From Sphingomonas sp. Leaf230 (lineage in GTDB: Bacteria; Pseudomonadota; Alphaproteobacteria; Sphingomonadales; Sphingomonadaceae): a stretch of DNA of 64,000 nucleotides. The stretch covers positions 1,027 through 65,026 of the forward strand of contig NZ_LMKW01000008.1 in the NCBI RefSeq assembly GCF_001421745.1, written 5' to 3'. This document shows positions 35,762-44,925 of the stretch, one piece after another. Position 1 is the stretch's first letter; each line of letters opens with the position of its first letter. The notes under the pieces are model-generated. The model had not been told where the DNA came from and searched no databases. It saw only the letters and a list, made by a program, of their open reading frames with translations. Position numbers and translations under genes: made by a program.

Positions 35762-37485
35762 CACTTCATCTCCGAAACCGCTTCGACACCCATGATGGCG
35801 AGGCCGTTATGAATAATCTGCCCTATAGCGGACGCCAGGAAAAGCCGTGCCGCGGTCGCCTGTGGATCCTCGATTACCAGGAAACGACGGTCGGGCCGGT
35901 CGTTTCCGACATTCCATAGCGCGTGGAACGCTGCCGCCAAGTCATAGAGATAGAACGCAATTCTGTGTGGTTCGCGCGCGGTCGAGGCGATCTCGACGAG
36001 CCGCGGAAACTGCGCCGCGAGCTGTACGAGCGCCAGTTCGTCCGTATCAAGCCGGGACAAATCCGCAGAAATTGGCGTGATTCCCGCCTCTTCCGCGCGC
36101 CGATGCAGCGATGCGATACGAGCATGCGCGTACTGGACGTAGAAAACCGGGTTGTCCTTCGACGCCTCGACCACCTTCGCAAAGTCGAAATCCATCTGTG
36201 CATCGGACCGTCGCGTCAACATCGTGAAACGCACGACATCCTTGCCCACTTCGCGCACGACATCGGCCAGCGTGACGAAATTGCCCGACCGCTTCGACAT
36301 CTTGACCGGCTCGCCGTTGCGCAACAGCCGGACCATCTGGACCAGCTTCACGTCGAATCGCGTCTTGCCGCCGGTCAGCGCCGCCACCGCTGCGACGATC
36401 CGCTTGACCGTGCCGCCGTGATCCGCGCCCCAGATGTCGATCAGCTGATCGGCGCTCTGGCTCTTCTGGAAATGATAGGCGAGATCGGCGCCAAAATAGG
36501 TCCACGACCCGTTCGACTTCTTGATCGGGCGATCCTGATCGTCGCCGAACTGCGACGAGCGGAACAGCGGCAACTCGACCGGCTCCCAATCGTCGGGGGT
36601 CTCGCCCTTCGGCGCTTCGAGCACGCCGTCATAGACGAGATCGCGCGAGCGCAGTTCCGCCTCTGCCGCTTCCGGCTTCTTGGCGGCCTGGAGTTCGGCT
36701 TCGGACGCGAACACCTCGTGCTCGATCCCGAGCAGCGCGAGATCGGCGCGGATCATCACCATCATCGCGGCGACCGCCTGCGTGCGGAAGATGACCAGCC
36801 ATTCGCTCTCGGGCGCGCCGACGTAGCGGTCGCCGAATTCCTTTGCGAGCGACTGGCCGACGGGGACGAGATAGTCGCCAGGATACAGGCCCTCGGGGAT
36901 CTCGATGGTCTCGCCGAGCGCCTCGCGGTAGCGAAGGTGGACCGAGCGCGCGAGCACGTCGACCTGGCCGCCGGCATCGTTGACGTAATATTCGCGGATC
37001 ACCTTGTGGCCGGCGAACTCGAGCAGGCTGGCGAGCGCATCGCCGACCACCGCGCCGCGGCAATGCCCCATGTGCATCGGGCCGGTCGGGTTGGCCGAGA
37101 CATACTCGATGTTGACCGTGATCCCGTCGCCCTGCTTTGACCGGCCATAGTCCGCGCCGGCCTCGGGGATGGCAGCCAGTTCGGCGCGCCAAGCGTCGTC
37201 GGTCAGCTTCAGGTTGATGAAGCCGGGGCCTGCTACGCTCGCCGAGGCGACGTCCTCGAGCTTCGACAGTTCGGCGACCAGTGCGTCGGCGAGCACGCGC
37301 GGATTGGTCTTGGCGGGCTTGGCGAGGACCATCGCGGCGTTGGTCGCGAGATCGCCGTGGCTGGTGTCGCGCGGCGGCTCAACCGTGACGTTCTTGCGAT
37401 CGAGGCCGGCCGGCAGCGTGCCCGCCGCGGTCAGCGTGTCGAGCGCCGCATCAATATGCGCGGCGAAACGGGTGTATAGCGTCAT
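35761..37485 (-). CDS. argS: Arginyl-tRNA synthetase
   Basis: Class I aminoacyl-tRNA synthetase that charges tRNA-Arg. The 574-residue protein shows the ArgS N-terminal domain (GDLATNAAMVLAKPAKTNPR), the HIGH-like motif in NPTGPMHMGHCRGAVVGDAL and the KMSKR motif in EPVKMSKRSGNFVTLAD. YFGADLAYHFQKSQ lies between them, and a C-terminal DALR anticodon-binding domain follows (YVQYAHARIASLHRRAEEAG). Length and motif order are normal. Its stop overlaps the start of the SPOR gene. Confidence 0.96.
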   Translation of the reverse strand: MTLYTRFAAHIDAALDTLTAAGTLPAGLDRKNVTVEPPRDTSHGDLATNAAMVLAKPAKTNPRVLADALVAELSKLEDVASASVAGPGFINLKLTDDAWRAELAAIPEAGADYGRSKQGDGITVNIEYVSANPTGPMHMGHCRGAVVGDALASLLEFAGHKVIREYYVNDAGGQVDVLARSVHLRYREALGETIEIPEGLYPGDYLVPVGQSLAKEFGDRYVGAPESEWLVIFRTQAVAAMMVMIRADLALLGIEHEVFASEAELQAAKKPEAAEAELRSRDLVYDGVLEAPKGETPDDWEPVELPLFRSSQFGDDQDRPIKKSNGSWTYFGADLAYHFQKSQSADQLIDIWGADHGGTVKRIVAAVAALTGGKTRFDVKLVQMVRLLRNGEPVKMSKRSGNFVTLADVVREVGKDVVRFTMLTRRSDAQMDFDFAKVVEASKDNPVFYVQYAHARIASLHRRAEEAGITPISADLSRLDTDELALVQLAAQFPRLVEIASTAREPHRIAFYLYDLAAAFHALWNVGNDRPDRRFLVIEDPQATAARLFLASAIGQIIHNGLAIMGVEAVSEMK

Positions 37486-37612
37486 GGCAGTCCCGGTACG
37501 TCAAGGAAACGCGCGCTCTAGACCATCGCGGCGCGACGCTCAATTTTAATCCCGTGGGAGGGATGTTCGTTAGCGCCCGCCCGGGTCCATCCGTTACATG
37601 AGGAGGCCATTG

Positions 37613-37862
37613 CCGTTCCCCCGCGGACGCGGGGGTCCAGCTAAACCACATCCACCGCCCGAGATCCTGGCCCCCCGCGTTCGCGAGGGAACAGAAGTGA
37701 ATCAAGGCCAAATGCTTAGATAACGGAGATTAGAAAGTCATCCCCGTTCCCCCGCGGACGCGGGGGCCCAGCTAAACCATATCCACCGCCCGAGATCCTG
37801 GGCCCCCGCGTTCGCGAGGGAACAGAAGTATTTCGAGGCATATGCGTGGAAAACTGAGATCC
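37613..37862. repeat. Tandem pair of ~131-bp palindromic repeat units
   Basis: Two copies start at 37613 and 37744, offset by 131 bp and nearly identical over about 85 bp. Each unit carries outward-facing G+C arms, GTTCCCCCGCGGACGCGGGG at one end and CCCCGCGTTCGCGAGGGAAC at the other. Around GCTAAACCA-ATCCACCGCC the centre is conserved, so each unit can fold into a long hairpin. Translated, the units give the WTPASAGE-type peptides often mis-annotated in sphingomonads. They fill the argS-DUF1501 gap. Confidence 0.85.
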
Positions 37863-37865
37863 CCG

Positions 37866-39020
37866 TCAGACCCGAACCAGTCCCTCGATCGCCGCCGTCT
37901 TCGTGCTCGCCGGGAACAATGCCGCCATCGCGCGCGCCGGCTCGACGCCGAAATGCGACGATACTGCGCCGCCGATGAACGCATCGAGCTGCATCGTCGG
38001 TTTCAGGTCGCGGGCCTCGTAGAGTGCGGCGGGGGCGAGGCCGGGCCAGTCGGATACTACGCGGCCGCCCTTTACGGCGCCGCCGAACAGCATCGCAGAC
38101 GTGCCGGTGCCGTGATCGGTGCCGCCGGTGCCGTTGACCGCGACGGTTCGCCCGAACTCGGTCGCGACCAGGACCATGGTGTCCGCCCATAACGGCCCCA
38201 GCCCCGCCTGTAGCGAGGCGACCATCGCGTCGAGGCCCTTCAGCTGCGCGGTCAGTCGGCCGCGTTGGCCGGTGTGCGTGTCCCAGCCGCCGGTCTCGAT
38301 CATCGCGATCCGGGCGCCGGTGTCGGGCTTGAGCAACCGCGCGGCGAGCGCGCCGGTCGCGGCCGCATTGCGCCCGCCGTCCTGCGCGAGATCGCTGGTG
38401 AGTTGCCGCGTCGCCATCGCTTCGCTCCACAGGCCGTGGAGTTGCTGGTCGCCGTCGTACAACATCGCGACGCGTTGCAGCAGGTCGTCGGACGCGTCCG
38501 GCAGGCTCGACGGCGCGTAGGATGCCACCTCGCGCCGCCCCCGCAAAGCCATCGGCATAGTCGCCGCGACCGCGATCGCGCGCGCCTCGTCCGCGGGCAG
38601 CACGCCGAGCAGCCGGTTGAGCCAGCCGTCGCGGACCTGGTACGCACTCGCGCCCCCAGTCTCGAGCACGTTCTGGCCATCGAAATGCGAGCGGTCACGG
38701 TAGGGCGATGCGATCGCATGCGCAAACAGCGCCTGGCCTTGCTTGTAGAGCCCGGCACTTGCGGTCATCGCGGGGTGGAGCGTGAACATGCCGTCGAGCT
38801 TGGTGCCCGTGGCAAAGTCCGCCGCGAGATCGCCGCGTACGCCCGCAAACGCCGGATCGCCGACCGCGCCGATCGTGCCGAGACCATCGGCGGCCCCGCG
38901 CTGGATGATGAACACGAACCTTTTGTCGGTCGCCGCACGCGCGAAGGCGATGCGCGGCGCAAAGGCCGACGCCAGCACGCCGAGCGTACCGGTCGAGAGG
39001 AAGGAACGACGGTCGAGCAT
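37866..39020 (-). CDS. DUF1501 family Tat-exported protein
   Basis: The 384-residue protein has a twin-arginine signal (MLDRRSFLSTGTLGVLASAF) and the DUF1501 fold, which is related to alkaline phosphatases/sulfatases. Its marks are FVFIIQRGAADGL, the ETGGWDTHTGQRGRLTAQLK block, VLVATEFGRTVAVNGTGGTD and HGTGTSAMLFGGAVKGGRV. A periplasmic location is expected, the reaction unknown. It starts 2 bp after the stop of the DUF1800 gene, and the two families occur together in many bacteria, so they probably act as a pair. Confidence 0.88.
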   Translation of the reverse strand: MLDRRSFLSTGTLGVLASAFAPRIAFARAATDKRFVFIIQRGAADGLGTIGAVGDPAFAGVRGDLAADFATGTKLDGMFTLHPAMTASAGLYKQGQALFAHAIASPYRDRSHFDGQNVLETGGASAYQVRDGWLNRLLGVLPADEARAIAVAATMPMALRGRREVASYAPSSLPDASDDLLQRVAMLYDGDQQLHGLWSEAMATRQLTSDLAQDGGRNAAATGALAARLLKPDTGARIAMIETGGWDTHTGQRGRLTAQLKGLDAMVASLQAGLGPLWADTMVLVATEFGRTVAVNGTGGTDHGTGTSAMLFGGAVKGGRVVSDWPGLAPAALYEARDLKPTMQLDAFIGGAVSSHFGVEPARAMAALFPASTKTAAIEGLVRV

Positions 39021-39022
39021 GA

Positions 39023-40564
39023 CTATCTCCGCAGCGATTCTGGAGCGACGAGCAACAGCGCGAGCGCCTGCGCAGGGCTTTCCGCGCGCGCGAGGCCCTG
39101 CGCGGTAGTGGGACTGACCGAGGCGGGGAACAGAGTCGGCGCCAACGCCCGCGCATCGACCGGCCCGGCGCGCGCCGCGAACCGCTCCGCCGCCTCGACA
39201 CGTCGCATGATCGCATCGGGCCCGGCCCAGGCTGCGGCGACGTCGTCGTAGCCGATCGGCTGCCCGGGCTGCCAGATCGGCTGGCCGAGCTGGTTCATCA
39301 TCCCCACCGTCACGCCGGGCTGGACCGTCGTCGTGCCGAGCGCGCGCTGGGTCGAGACATACCATTCCCAGGGCGACTTGAACTTCACCGGCCGGGTCAC
39401 CCAAGCCTCGGGCGAGGCGACCAGCGCGCGATAGACCGTCGGCAGGTCGCCGCTCGATTTCAGGAACGCCGTCTTCAGCCGCGCGACCATCGCTGTTGGC
39501 GGCGTATCGCCGGCAAAATGCCGCGCGAGCTTGGTCGCGATGTGCGTCGCGGTCGCCGGGTGGACGGCAAGGTCGGAGAGCACCGCCTGTGCCTGCGCCT
39601 CCCCCGCCGCGGGATAAAGCTTACCCATCACGGTGCGGTCGCCGGGCTGGTGAACGTCGTCGAGGAACAGGAAGCTGCCCGCGCGAGAATCATCCTGGAT
39701 GCGAGCGCCGGGACCGCGGCCGATGCCTGCGACCGTCCAGCCGGTCATCGCCCGTGCGAACTCGGTGACGTCGGCCTGGCTGTAGCCGCTGCGGACGCCG
39801 AGCGTGTGCAACTCCATGATCTCGCGCGCGAGGTTCTCGTTCAGCCCGGTGCGGCGCCTGGTCTTTCGAACGGCGAAAGGACTGTCCGGGCCGATCGACA
39901 CCGCCTGGTCGAGATACAGCAGCATCGCCGGATGCCGCTCGACCGCGTTCAGCATGTCGGCGAAATTGCCGAGCACGTGCGGGCGGATCGCCTCGAATTC
40001 CATCGGGCCGGCGAGCGCCATCACTTCGAACTTCTCGGTCGAGACCGCGAAATGGTTGGCCCAGAAATGAACGAGGCGCTCTACGAACGGCGCGTCGCCG
40101 GTCAGCGCGGCCATCGTTCGCGCCGCGACCGCCGCGCCGTAATCGTTGCGACTCTGCTTGCCGATGAGTTGGCGTGCTTCCTGTCGCGCGGCGGCGCCGG
40201 GATCGATCGCGCCCGGCGCTATGGGGGCCTGCGCCATGCCGGCGGGCGCGACGGCTGGGGATACGGGCGCGGGACTCACCGCGGCGGGCATGGTGGGAGC
40301 GGAGATCGGGGGTTTTGCGTCCATGCCGATCGCAGCTTTCGGCGTGCGCGGTCCGAACTGCGCCCTGATCGCCTTTTCCTGCGCATAATAAGCGAGGAGG
40401 CCTGTCGAAATGCCGGCCGTCGCGGGCGCGCTGGCGATGACCGGTGGCCGCGGCTCGAACCGTTCGCATTGTGCCAGCACCCATTTCGCCGGATCGCCGG
40501 CGACGGTATCGCCCGGCCGGGCGCCGAGACCGAAACGATTGAGCGCGATACTGGAAGCAGACAC
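39023..40564 (-). CDS. DUF1800 family protein
   Basis: The 513-residue protein begins MSASSIALNRFGLGARPGDT, the standard opening of DUF1800. It continues with the family blocks FVERLVHFWANHFAVS, NENLAREIMELHTLGVRSGY, DVTEFARAMTGWTVAG, ATHIATKLARHFAGDTPP and SPEAWVTRPVKFKSPWEWYV. A Pro/Ala-rich insert lies near residues 80-120. There is no signal peptide by eye, so export may depend on its Tat-exported DUF1501 partner downstream, an inference from the operon. Function is not established for the family. Confidence 0.88.
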   Translation of the reverse strand: MSASSIALNRFGLGARPGDTVAGDPAKWVLAQCERFEPRPPVIASAPATAGISTGLLAYYAQEKAIRAQFGPRTPKAAIGMDAKPPISAPTMPAAVSPAPVSPAVAPAGMAQAPIAPGAIDPGAAARQEARQLIGKQSRNDYGAAVAARTMAALTGDAPFVERLVHFWANHFAVSTEKFEVMALAGPMEFEAIRPHVLGNFADMLNAVERHPAMLLYLDQAVSIGPDSPFAVRKTRRRTGLNENLAREIMELHTLGVRSGYSQADVTEFARAMTGWTVAGIGRGPGARIQDDSRAGSFLFLDDVHQPGDRTVMGKLYPAAGEAQAQAVLSDLAVHPATATHIATKLARHFAGDTPPTAMVARLKTAFLKSSGDLPTVYRALVASPEAWVTRPVKFKSPWEWYVSTQRALGTTTVQPGVTVGMMNQLGQPIWQPGQPIGYDDVAAAWAGPDAIMRRVEAAERFAARAGPVDARALAPTLFPASVSPTTAQGLARAESPAQALALLLVAPESLRR

Positions 40565-40780
40565 GATGCTTCTCCTTCGCCGCCCGGTGTACGCGCAAAA
40601 TGTCGTCGAAGTATGTCACGCGCCGCGCTGGTCGCAGCCGGGGGGCCGTTCGTCGTTGCACTGGATGCAATCGCCACGGATGGGTTTGCAATTGCAACTC
40701 ATGCTGCACCGCAATATTTCCCTGACTCGAGAGTTGGGGGGGGACCTGATCCGGCTCGACGCACTTCGGGAGATACGATC

Positions 40781-41074
40781 ATGCGCACGACCATCAAGAT
40801 CATCGCAGCCGCCGCTGCCGCCCTCACCTCGACGATCGGCATGGCCGCCGACGCAAAGCAGAGCTTCGTCCATGAGGGCAGCACGTACGTCTATACCTCG
40901 ACGCAGGACCATGGCCGCCAGGTCATCGACGGCCGTCGCTATCCGTCGGGCCAGAAGTTCCACCTTATCGTTCGCGGCGACCGCGTATCGGGTGTCTCGG
41001 CCGGCGTCCCGGTCGCGTTCAAGACCAACGAAGCCAATGGCGCGGCTGGCGGCATTGCTTCGGTTACGCGTTGA
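40781..41074 (+). CDS. Small secreted protein of unknown function
   Basis: The 97-residue product has a signal peptide (MRTTIKIIAAAAAALTSTIG, cleavage near MAADA). A short beta-rich mature part follows (SFVHEGSTYVYTSTQDHGRQ, VIDGRRYPSGQKFHLIVRGD). This pattern recurs in small sphingomonad exported proteins without assigned function. GGGAG at 40768-40772 supports the start, and a strong terminator follows 26 bp after the stop, so it is a complete single-gene unit. Confidence 0.75.
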   Translation: MRTTIKIIAAAAAALTSTIGMAADAKQSFVHEGSTYVYTSTQDHGRQVIDGRRYPSGQKFHLIVRGDRVSGVSAGVPVAFKTNEANGAAGGIASVTR

Positions 41075-41099
41075 GCTAGTTAGCTTTTGAAAATTGCAG

Positions 41100-41131
41100 C
41101 GGCGGTCGGACCTCGGTCCGGCCGCCGTTTT
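41100..41131 (+). terminator. Rho-independent terminator
   Basis: CGGCGGTCGGACC pairs with GGTCCGGCCGCCG over 13 bp (one G-T pair, 2-nt loop) and is followed by TTTT. It closes the small secreted protein gene. Confidence 0.88.
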
Positions 41132-41144
41132 GCGTTGTGAGGTA

Positions 41145-41266
41145 ATCCTCCCCGCAAGGGGGAGGTGGCGCCGAAGGTGACGGAGGGGGAGGAAGCACAA
41201 CGGCGGTTTCGCGTCCTCCCCCTCCGTCTGGCAAATGCCAGCCACCTCCCCCTGGCGGGGGAGGAT
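41145..41266. repeat. Palindromic repeat element, cloverleaf-like class
   Basis: Outer arms ATCCTCCCC and GGGGAGGAT enclose nested inverted repeats, including CCTCCCCGCAAGGGGGAGG at one end, TGGCAAATGCCA near the other, and complementary G-rich and C-rich inner arms. The layout matches the element at the 5' end of murB. It lies between the secreted-protein terminator and the end of dgt. Confidence 0.8.
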
Positions 41267-41273
41267 CAGTCGC

Positions 41274-42440
41274 TCAGAATCCTTCGGGCAGATCGATCGG
41301 GCCGACCAGGTCGCGATAGCGCGATACAGCGTACCGGTCCGTCATCCCGGCGATGAAATCCGCGATGTGGCGGCTGCGATGGGGGTCTTCGGTCGGCAGC
41401 CGCTCGCGCCATTCCTCGGGGATCGTCAGCGGGTCGTCACGGTAGACCGCGAACAGGCCCGAGACGATCCCGTGCGCAGCATCTGCCGCCGCGAGTTGCC
41501 GCGGGTGGTGATAGAGATTGGCGTACATGAAGCGCTTCAGGTCGCGCTCCGCCTCGCGCATTTCGGGCGAGAAGCCGACCAGGCACTGGCCAGCATCGCG
41601 GACGTCGTCGACGCTGGTAACGCCGCTCGCCGCAATCCGCTGGCGCGTCTCGGCGATCAGGTCGTTGACCATCGTCCCGATCTGCGTGCGGACGAGCTCG
41701 CCGACCAGGCGCTTCGGGTCGATATCTGGGAAGCGCCGCCGCACGTCGTCCCAGCCGCGCGTGACCAGCGGTACGGCGAGCATCTGGTCGAGCGTCAGCA
41801 GCCCTGCGCGCAGGCCATCGTCGATGTCGTGATTGTCGTAGGCGATATCGTCGGCGATCGCCGCGACCTGCGCTTCGAGGCTCGAGAAACTGGTCAGAGC
41901 GAGTGGGTATTCCGCGTCCGCCGTCGCCAGCGCCCAGCCCGGATGCCGCACCGGGCCGTTATGCTTGGCGAGGCCTTCGAGCGTTTCCCATGTCAGGTTC
42001 AGCCCGTTCCACAACGGGTAAGGCCGCTCGATCGTCATCAACGTGCGCAGCGTGTGGCCGTTGTGATCGAAACCACCTTGCCCGGTCAGCGCCGCCGTCA
42101 GTGCATCCTCGCCGGCATGGCCGAACGGCGGATGGCCGATGTCGTGTGCAAGACAAAGCGCCTCGGTCAGGTCCTCGTTCAGTGCGAGCGTCCGCGCGAT
42201 CGTCCGGCCGATCTGCGCCACTTCCAGGCTATGCGTCAGGCGAACGCGAAAATGATCGCCATCGGGCGCCATGAACACCTGCGTCTTGTGGCGCAGGCGA
42301 CGGAAGCTGATCGAGTGGATGATCCGGTCGCGGTCGCGTTGGAAGGCGTCGCGAGGTCCACGGGTGGACCCGTTCTGTTCCTCGTGAAGCCGTCCTTTGC
42401 TGCGCGCCGGGTCCGATGCCCAGGGCGCGCGGTAACTCAC
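41274..42440 (-). CDS. dgt: Deoxyguanosinetriphosphate triphosphohydrolase-like protein
   Basis: HD-domain enzyme that hydrolyses dNTPs (classically dGTP) to deoxynucleoside and tripolyphosphate. The 388-residue protein has [34 protein letters not shown], the HD pair in [18 protein letters not shown] and a downstream Asp ([19 protein letters not shown]), which together build the metal site. The length fits the class used by alphaproteobacteria. The GTG at 42440 overlaps the stop of the upstream TPR/SPOR gene (GTGA), so it is cotranslated with it. Confidence 0.93.
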   Translation of the reverse strand: MSYRAPWASDPARSKGRLHEEQNGSTRGPRDAFQRDRDRIIHSISFRRLRHKTQVFMAPDGDHFRVRLTHSLEVAQIGRTIARTLALNEDLTEALCLAHDIGHPPFGHAGEDALTAALTGQGGFDHNGHTLRTLMTIERPYPLWNGLNLTWETLEGLAKHNGPVRHPGWALATADAEYPLALTSFSSLEAQVAAIADDIAYDNHDIDDGLRAGLLTLDQMLAVPLVTRGWDDVRRRFPDIDPKRLVGELVRTQIGTMVNDLIAETRQRIAASGVTSVDDVRDAGQCLVGFSPEMREAERDLKRFMYANLYHHPRQLAAADAAHGIVSGLFAVYRDDPLTIPEEWRERLPTEDPHRSRHIADFIAGMTDRYAVSRYRDLVGPIDLPEGF

Positions 42441-44605
42441 TTCGACGGCAACTTCGTGATGATTTCGCCGGGATCGCTCGTGAAGGTGAACGTCGGGACG
42501 CCTTCCTTGGCAAGCTGATTGACGAAAGTCCGCGCCTCGGCATCGGTCTTGAACGGGCCGGCGAGCACGCGGTTGGTCGCCTTCCACGGCGCGGTCCAGC
42601 CGCCGCGGCTGCCGAACACGGTCGGCGCCTTGGTCTTCGCCTTCTTCCACGCCTTGGGCAAGTCGCCTTCGGTCGCGCCGGTCGACACCTGCACCCAGGT
42701 CCGCGCAGGATTGGCGCGGGCGATCCGCTTTTCCTCGGCCGCAGCCTTGTCGGCGGCGAGCTTCTCGGCGGCGGCGGCCTTCTTCTCGGCGAGCGCCTTC
42801 TTGTCGGTGATAACCTTCTTCGCGGCGGCTTTCTTGTCGAGCGCAGCCTTCTTGTCGGCGGCGAGCTTGTCCGCAACCAGCATCTTGGCAGCGACCGCCT
42901 TGGCCGCTGTGTCGCGTTCGGTCTTTGCCTTCGCCTTGGCGAGTACGCGCTCGGAATCATCTGGGACGGGGATGGCGGCGGGAGTCGCGACCTGCGCGGG
43001 ATGCATCGGCGCGACGTCGAGCTCGGACGCGGGAATCGACAGGCCCGCGACGATCCGCGCGAGGATCGAGTCTTCGCTCGCTGCGACCGCGTGGGTGCGC
43101 GGCGACGATGTGCCGGCTACCGGTGCGGGCGTGGACGAACTGGTGAAGCCGGGCGTCGGCGTCTCGGCGCTGGCACTCTGCGGTGGGGCGACCTGCTGAA
43201 CGGGCGCCTGCTGTATCGGAGTCGGTAGCGGCGAAACCGATGGCGCCGCGGCTGCGAGCGCATTCGCCGCACGGGTCGGATCGGTTCGCGCTTGTCCCAC
43301 CGGAATGGCCGCCATCTGCGTGGCTACGCTCTGCGGAAGCGTACCCGTCGTCGATGGCGCCGGGAAGGTACGAGCGACAGATGATGGGCTCGGCTGGATA
43401 GTGGCCGAGACTACCGAGTTCGTTTCCGCAGCCGGGTTCGTACGAGCGCCCTGACCCGCCACGTTCGGTGCCGAATAGCTTCGTTGCGAAGGCTGAACAG
43501 GACGCGCCGGAAGCGGCTGGACCGTCTGCATCGGCGCTGCTGCGAGTTGGACGGGGGCGGCGTACGGAGTCCGAGCCGGAACCGTGGTGAGCGTACGCGG
43601 TGCGGTGGTCGTCGGCGGGACCGGTGCCGACGTCGTCACGGGTACTGGTGTTGACGACGGTCGCGTCACCGCTGCCATCTGGACACGGTCGCGGCTCGAT
43701 CGGCGATCGCGCTTGTCCTTCTTGCCGGTTGTCGCAGCGACTGCGGGTTGCGGCGTTACGGCTGCCATCATTACCGGTGCGGTCGGATCTGCGGCTAGAA
43801 TGCCCAAGGGTGGCGCCATCCGTGCATCCGCGAGGCGTGCTGGCGTCGCGTGGACTTCGCCGAAATGTACGGCGAAGGCGCGGTCGCTTGCCGGAAGGTT
43901 GGGCAGGCGCTGAAAGAAGGGTTGCAGGCCTTGCGCGGTGCCCGCGGGCATCATCGTGGTTGCAATCTTCTCCGCGCCGGCGACGTCGCCGTTCATCGCG
44001 AGTATGAACGCGCGGGATCGCCATGCGCCGCGATCGCTCTTGAGCAGGAGCGGATTGAGCTGCTGGACCGCGAGCTCGGGCTTGCCCGAGATGCCGAGCG
44101 ACAGGGCATAGCGCCGCGTCGTCTCGTCGTCGGGGGCATCGCGAAGTGCCACGCGGTAGTCGCGCTGCGCCCGGTCCTGCTGGCCGATCAGGTCGTAGGC
44201 GAGACCGCGATCGGCGGCGAAGTTGCGCGGGTCGAGGCCGAGACCTTCCGCTTGCGCATAATAACGCAGCGCTTCGCCCGGACGCTCGGACCGGACGAGG
44301 ATCGACGCCATCCCCGCCTTGGCGCGACCATCGCGCGGGTTCACCTTTTCGGCGCGCGCGAACAGCGCGGCGGCACCGCTGAGATCGCCGAGGCCCATCG
44401 AAAGATCGCCCGCCTTGATCAGCGCGTCGATGTTGCGCGGGTTGCTGGCGAGTTGGCGCATCACGTCGCCGAGCTTGTCCGCGTCGGTCGTGCCGGGGAT
44501 CGCCTGGACGACGGCTTGCGCAGACGCGGCGGCTGGTACGGCCGCGAGCACGAGGGCCAGCGCGACGGTCAGGAGATGATGGGAGGACCGGGTCATGAGG
44601 ATCAT
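42437..44605 (-). CDS. Large periplasmic TPR- and SPOR-domain protein
   Basis: The product is about 722 residues. A signal peptide (ending PAAASAQA) is followed by TPR-like repeats to about residue 280 ([40 protein letters not shown]). Next come a long low-complexity region rich in T/P/A/V, then a Lys/Ala coiled-coil (about 590-665, [14 protein letters not shown]). A C-terminal SPOR domain ends the protein ([20 protein letters not shown] ... [20 protein letters not shown]). It should sit in the periplasm and bind septal peptidoglycan, fitting its place next to ftsZ. Start ATG 44605 or 44596; neither has a strong ribosome-binding site. It is coupled to dgt by a GTGA overlap. Confidence 0.83.
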   Translation of the reverse strand: MILMTRSSHHLLTVALALVLAAVPAAASAQAVVQAIPGTTDADKLGDVMRQLASNPRNIDALIKAGDLSMGLGDLSGAAALFARAEKVNPRDGRAKAGMASILVRSERPGEALRYYAQAEGLGLDPRNFAADRGLAYDLIGQQDRAQRDYRVALRDAPDDETTRRYALSLGISGKPELAVQQLNPLLLKSDRGAWRSRAFILAMNGDVAGAEKIATTMMPAGTAQGLQPFFQRLPNLPASDRAFAVHFGEVHATPARLADARMAPPLGILAADPTAPVMMAAVTPQPAVAATTGKKDKRDRRSSRDRVQMAAVTRPSSTPVPVTTSAPVPPTTTAPRTLTTVPARTPYAAPVQLAAAPMQTVQPLPARPVQPSQRSYSAPNVAGQGARTNPAAETNSVVSATIQPSPSSVARTFPAPSTTGTLPQSVATQMAAIPVGQARTDPTRAANALAAAAPSVSPLPTPIQQAPVQQVAPPQSASAETPTPGFTSSSTPAPVAGTSSPRTHAVAASEDSILARIVAGLSIPASELDVAPMHPAQVATPAAIPVPDDSERVLAKAKAKTERDTAAKAVAAKMLVADKLAADKKAALDKKAAAKKVITDKKALAEKKAAAAEKLAADKAAAEEKRIARANPARTWVQVSTGATEGDLPKAWKKAKTKAPTVFGSRGGWTAPWKATNRVLAGPFKTDAEARTFVNQLAKEGVPTFTFTSDPGEIITKLPSK

Positions 44606-44755
44606 CTGTCTAGACGCCAGCCCGACCGAACCGGCAATGTCTCGCTCGCATGCGCGCGGCGAAGTGGGGCGGAGTGGCGACGAATGATGCGTTGGACGGC
44701 GTCGTGAGATCATGCGGCGTATCTGTCGACTTCCGAGCAGACTTCATACCAAACG

Positions 44756-44856
44756 CTCCGTCACCCCGGACTTGTTCCGGGGTCCACCGTGCCGCGCATC
44801 GCTAGTCGGTGAGTTTGCGGCACCGTGGATGCCGGAACGAGCCCGGCATGACGGAG
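44756..44856. repeat. Palindromic repeat element downstream of ftsZ
   Basis: Arms of about 40 bp, CTCCGTCACCCCGGAC... and ...GCCCGGCATGACGGAG, are inverted copies with some mismatches around a 22-bp centre; the inner parts CACCGTGCC and GGCACCGTG pair exactly. It fills the gap between ftsZ and the TPR/SPOR gene and could help end transcription. Confidence 0.75.
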
Positions 44857-44925
44857 GGTTTGAGATCATTCGCGAACAAAACTAGCTTGCCGCCCGCCTG
44901 CCCAACAAGAGAACGGCGCCCAGAC

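Noticed and set aside
37613..37862. CRISPR array
   Set aside because: Only two units of about 131 bp with internal palindromes and no spacer-repeat periodicity; this is a tandem REP-like repeat.
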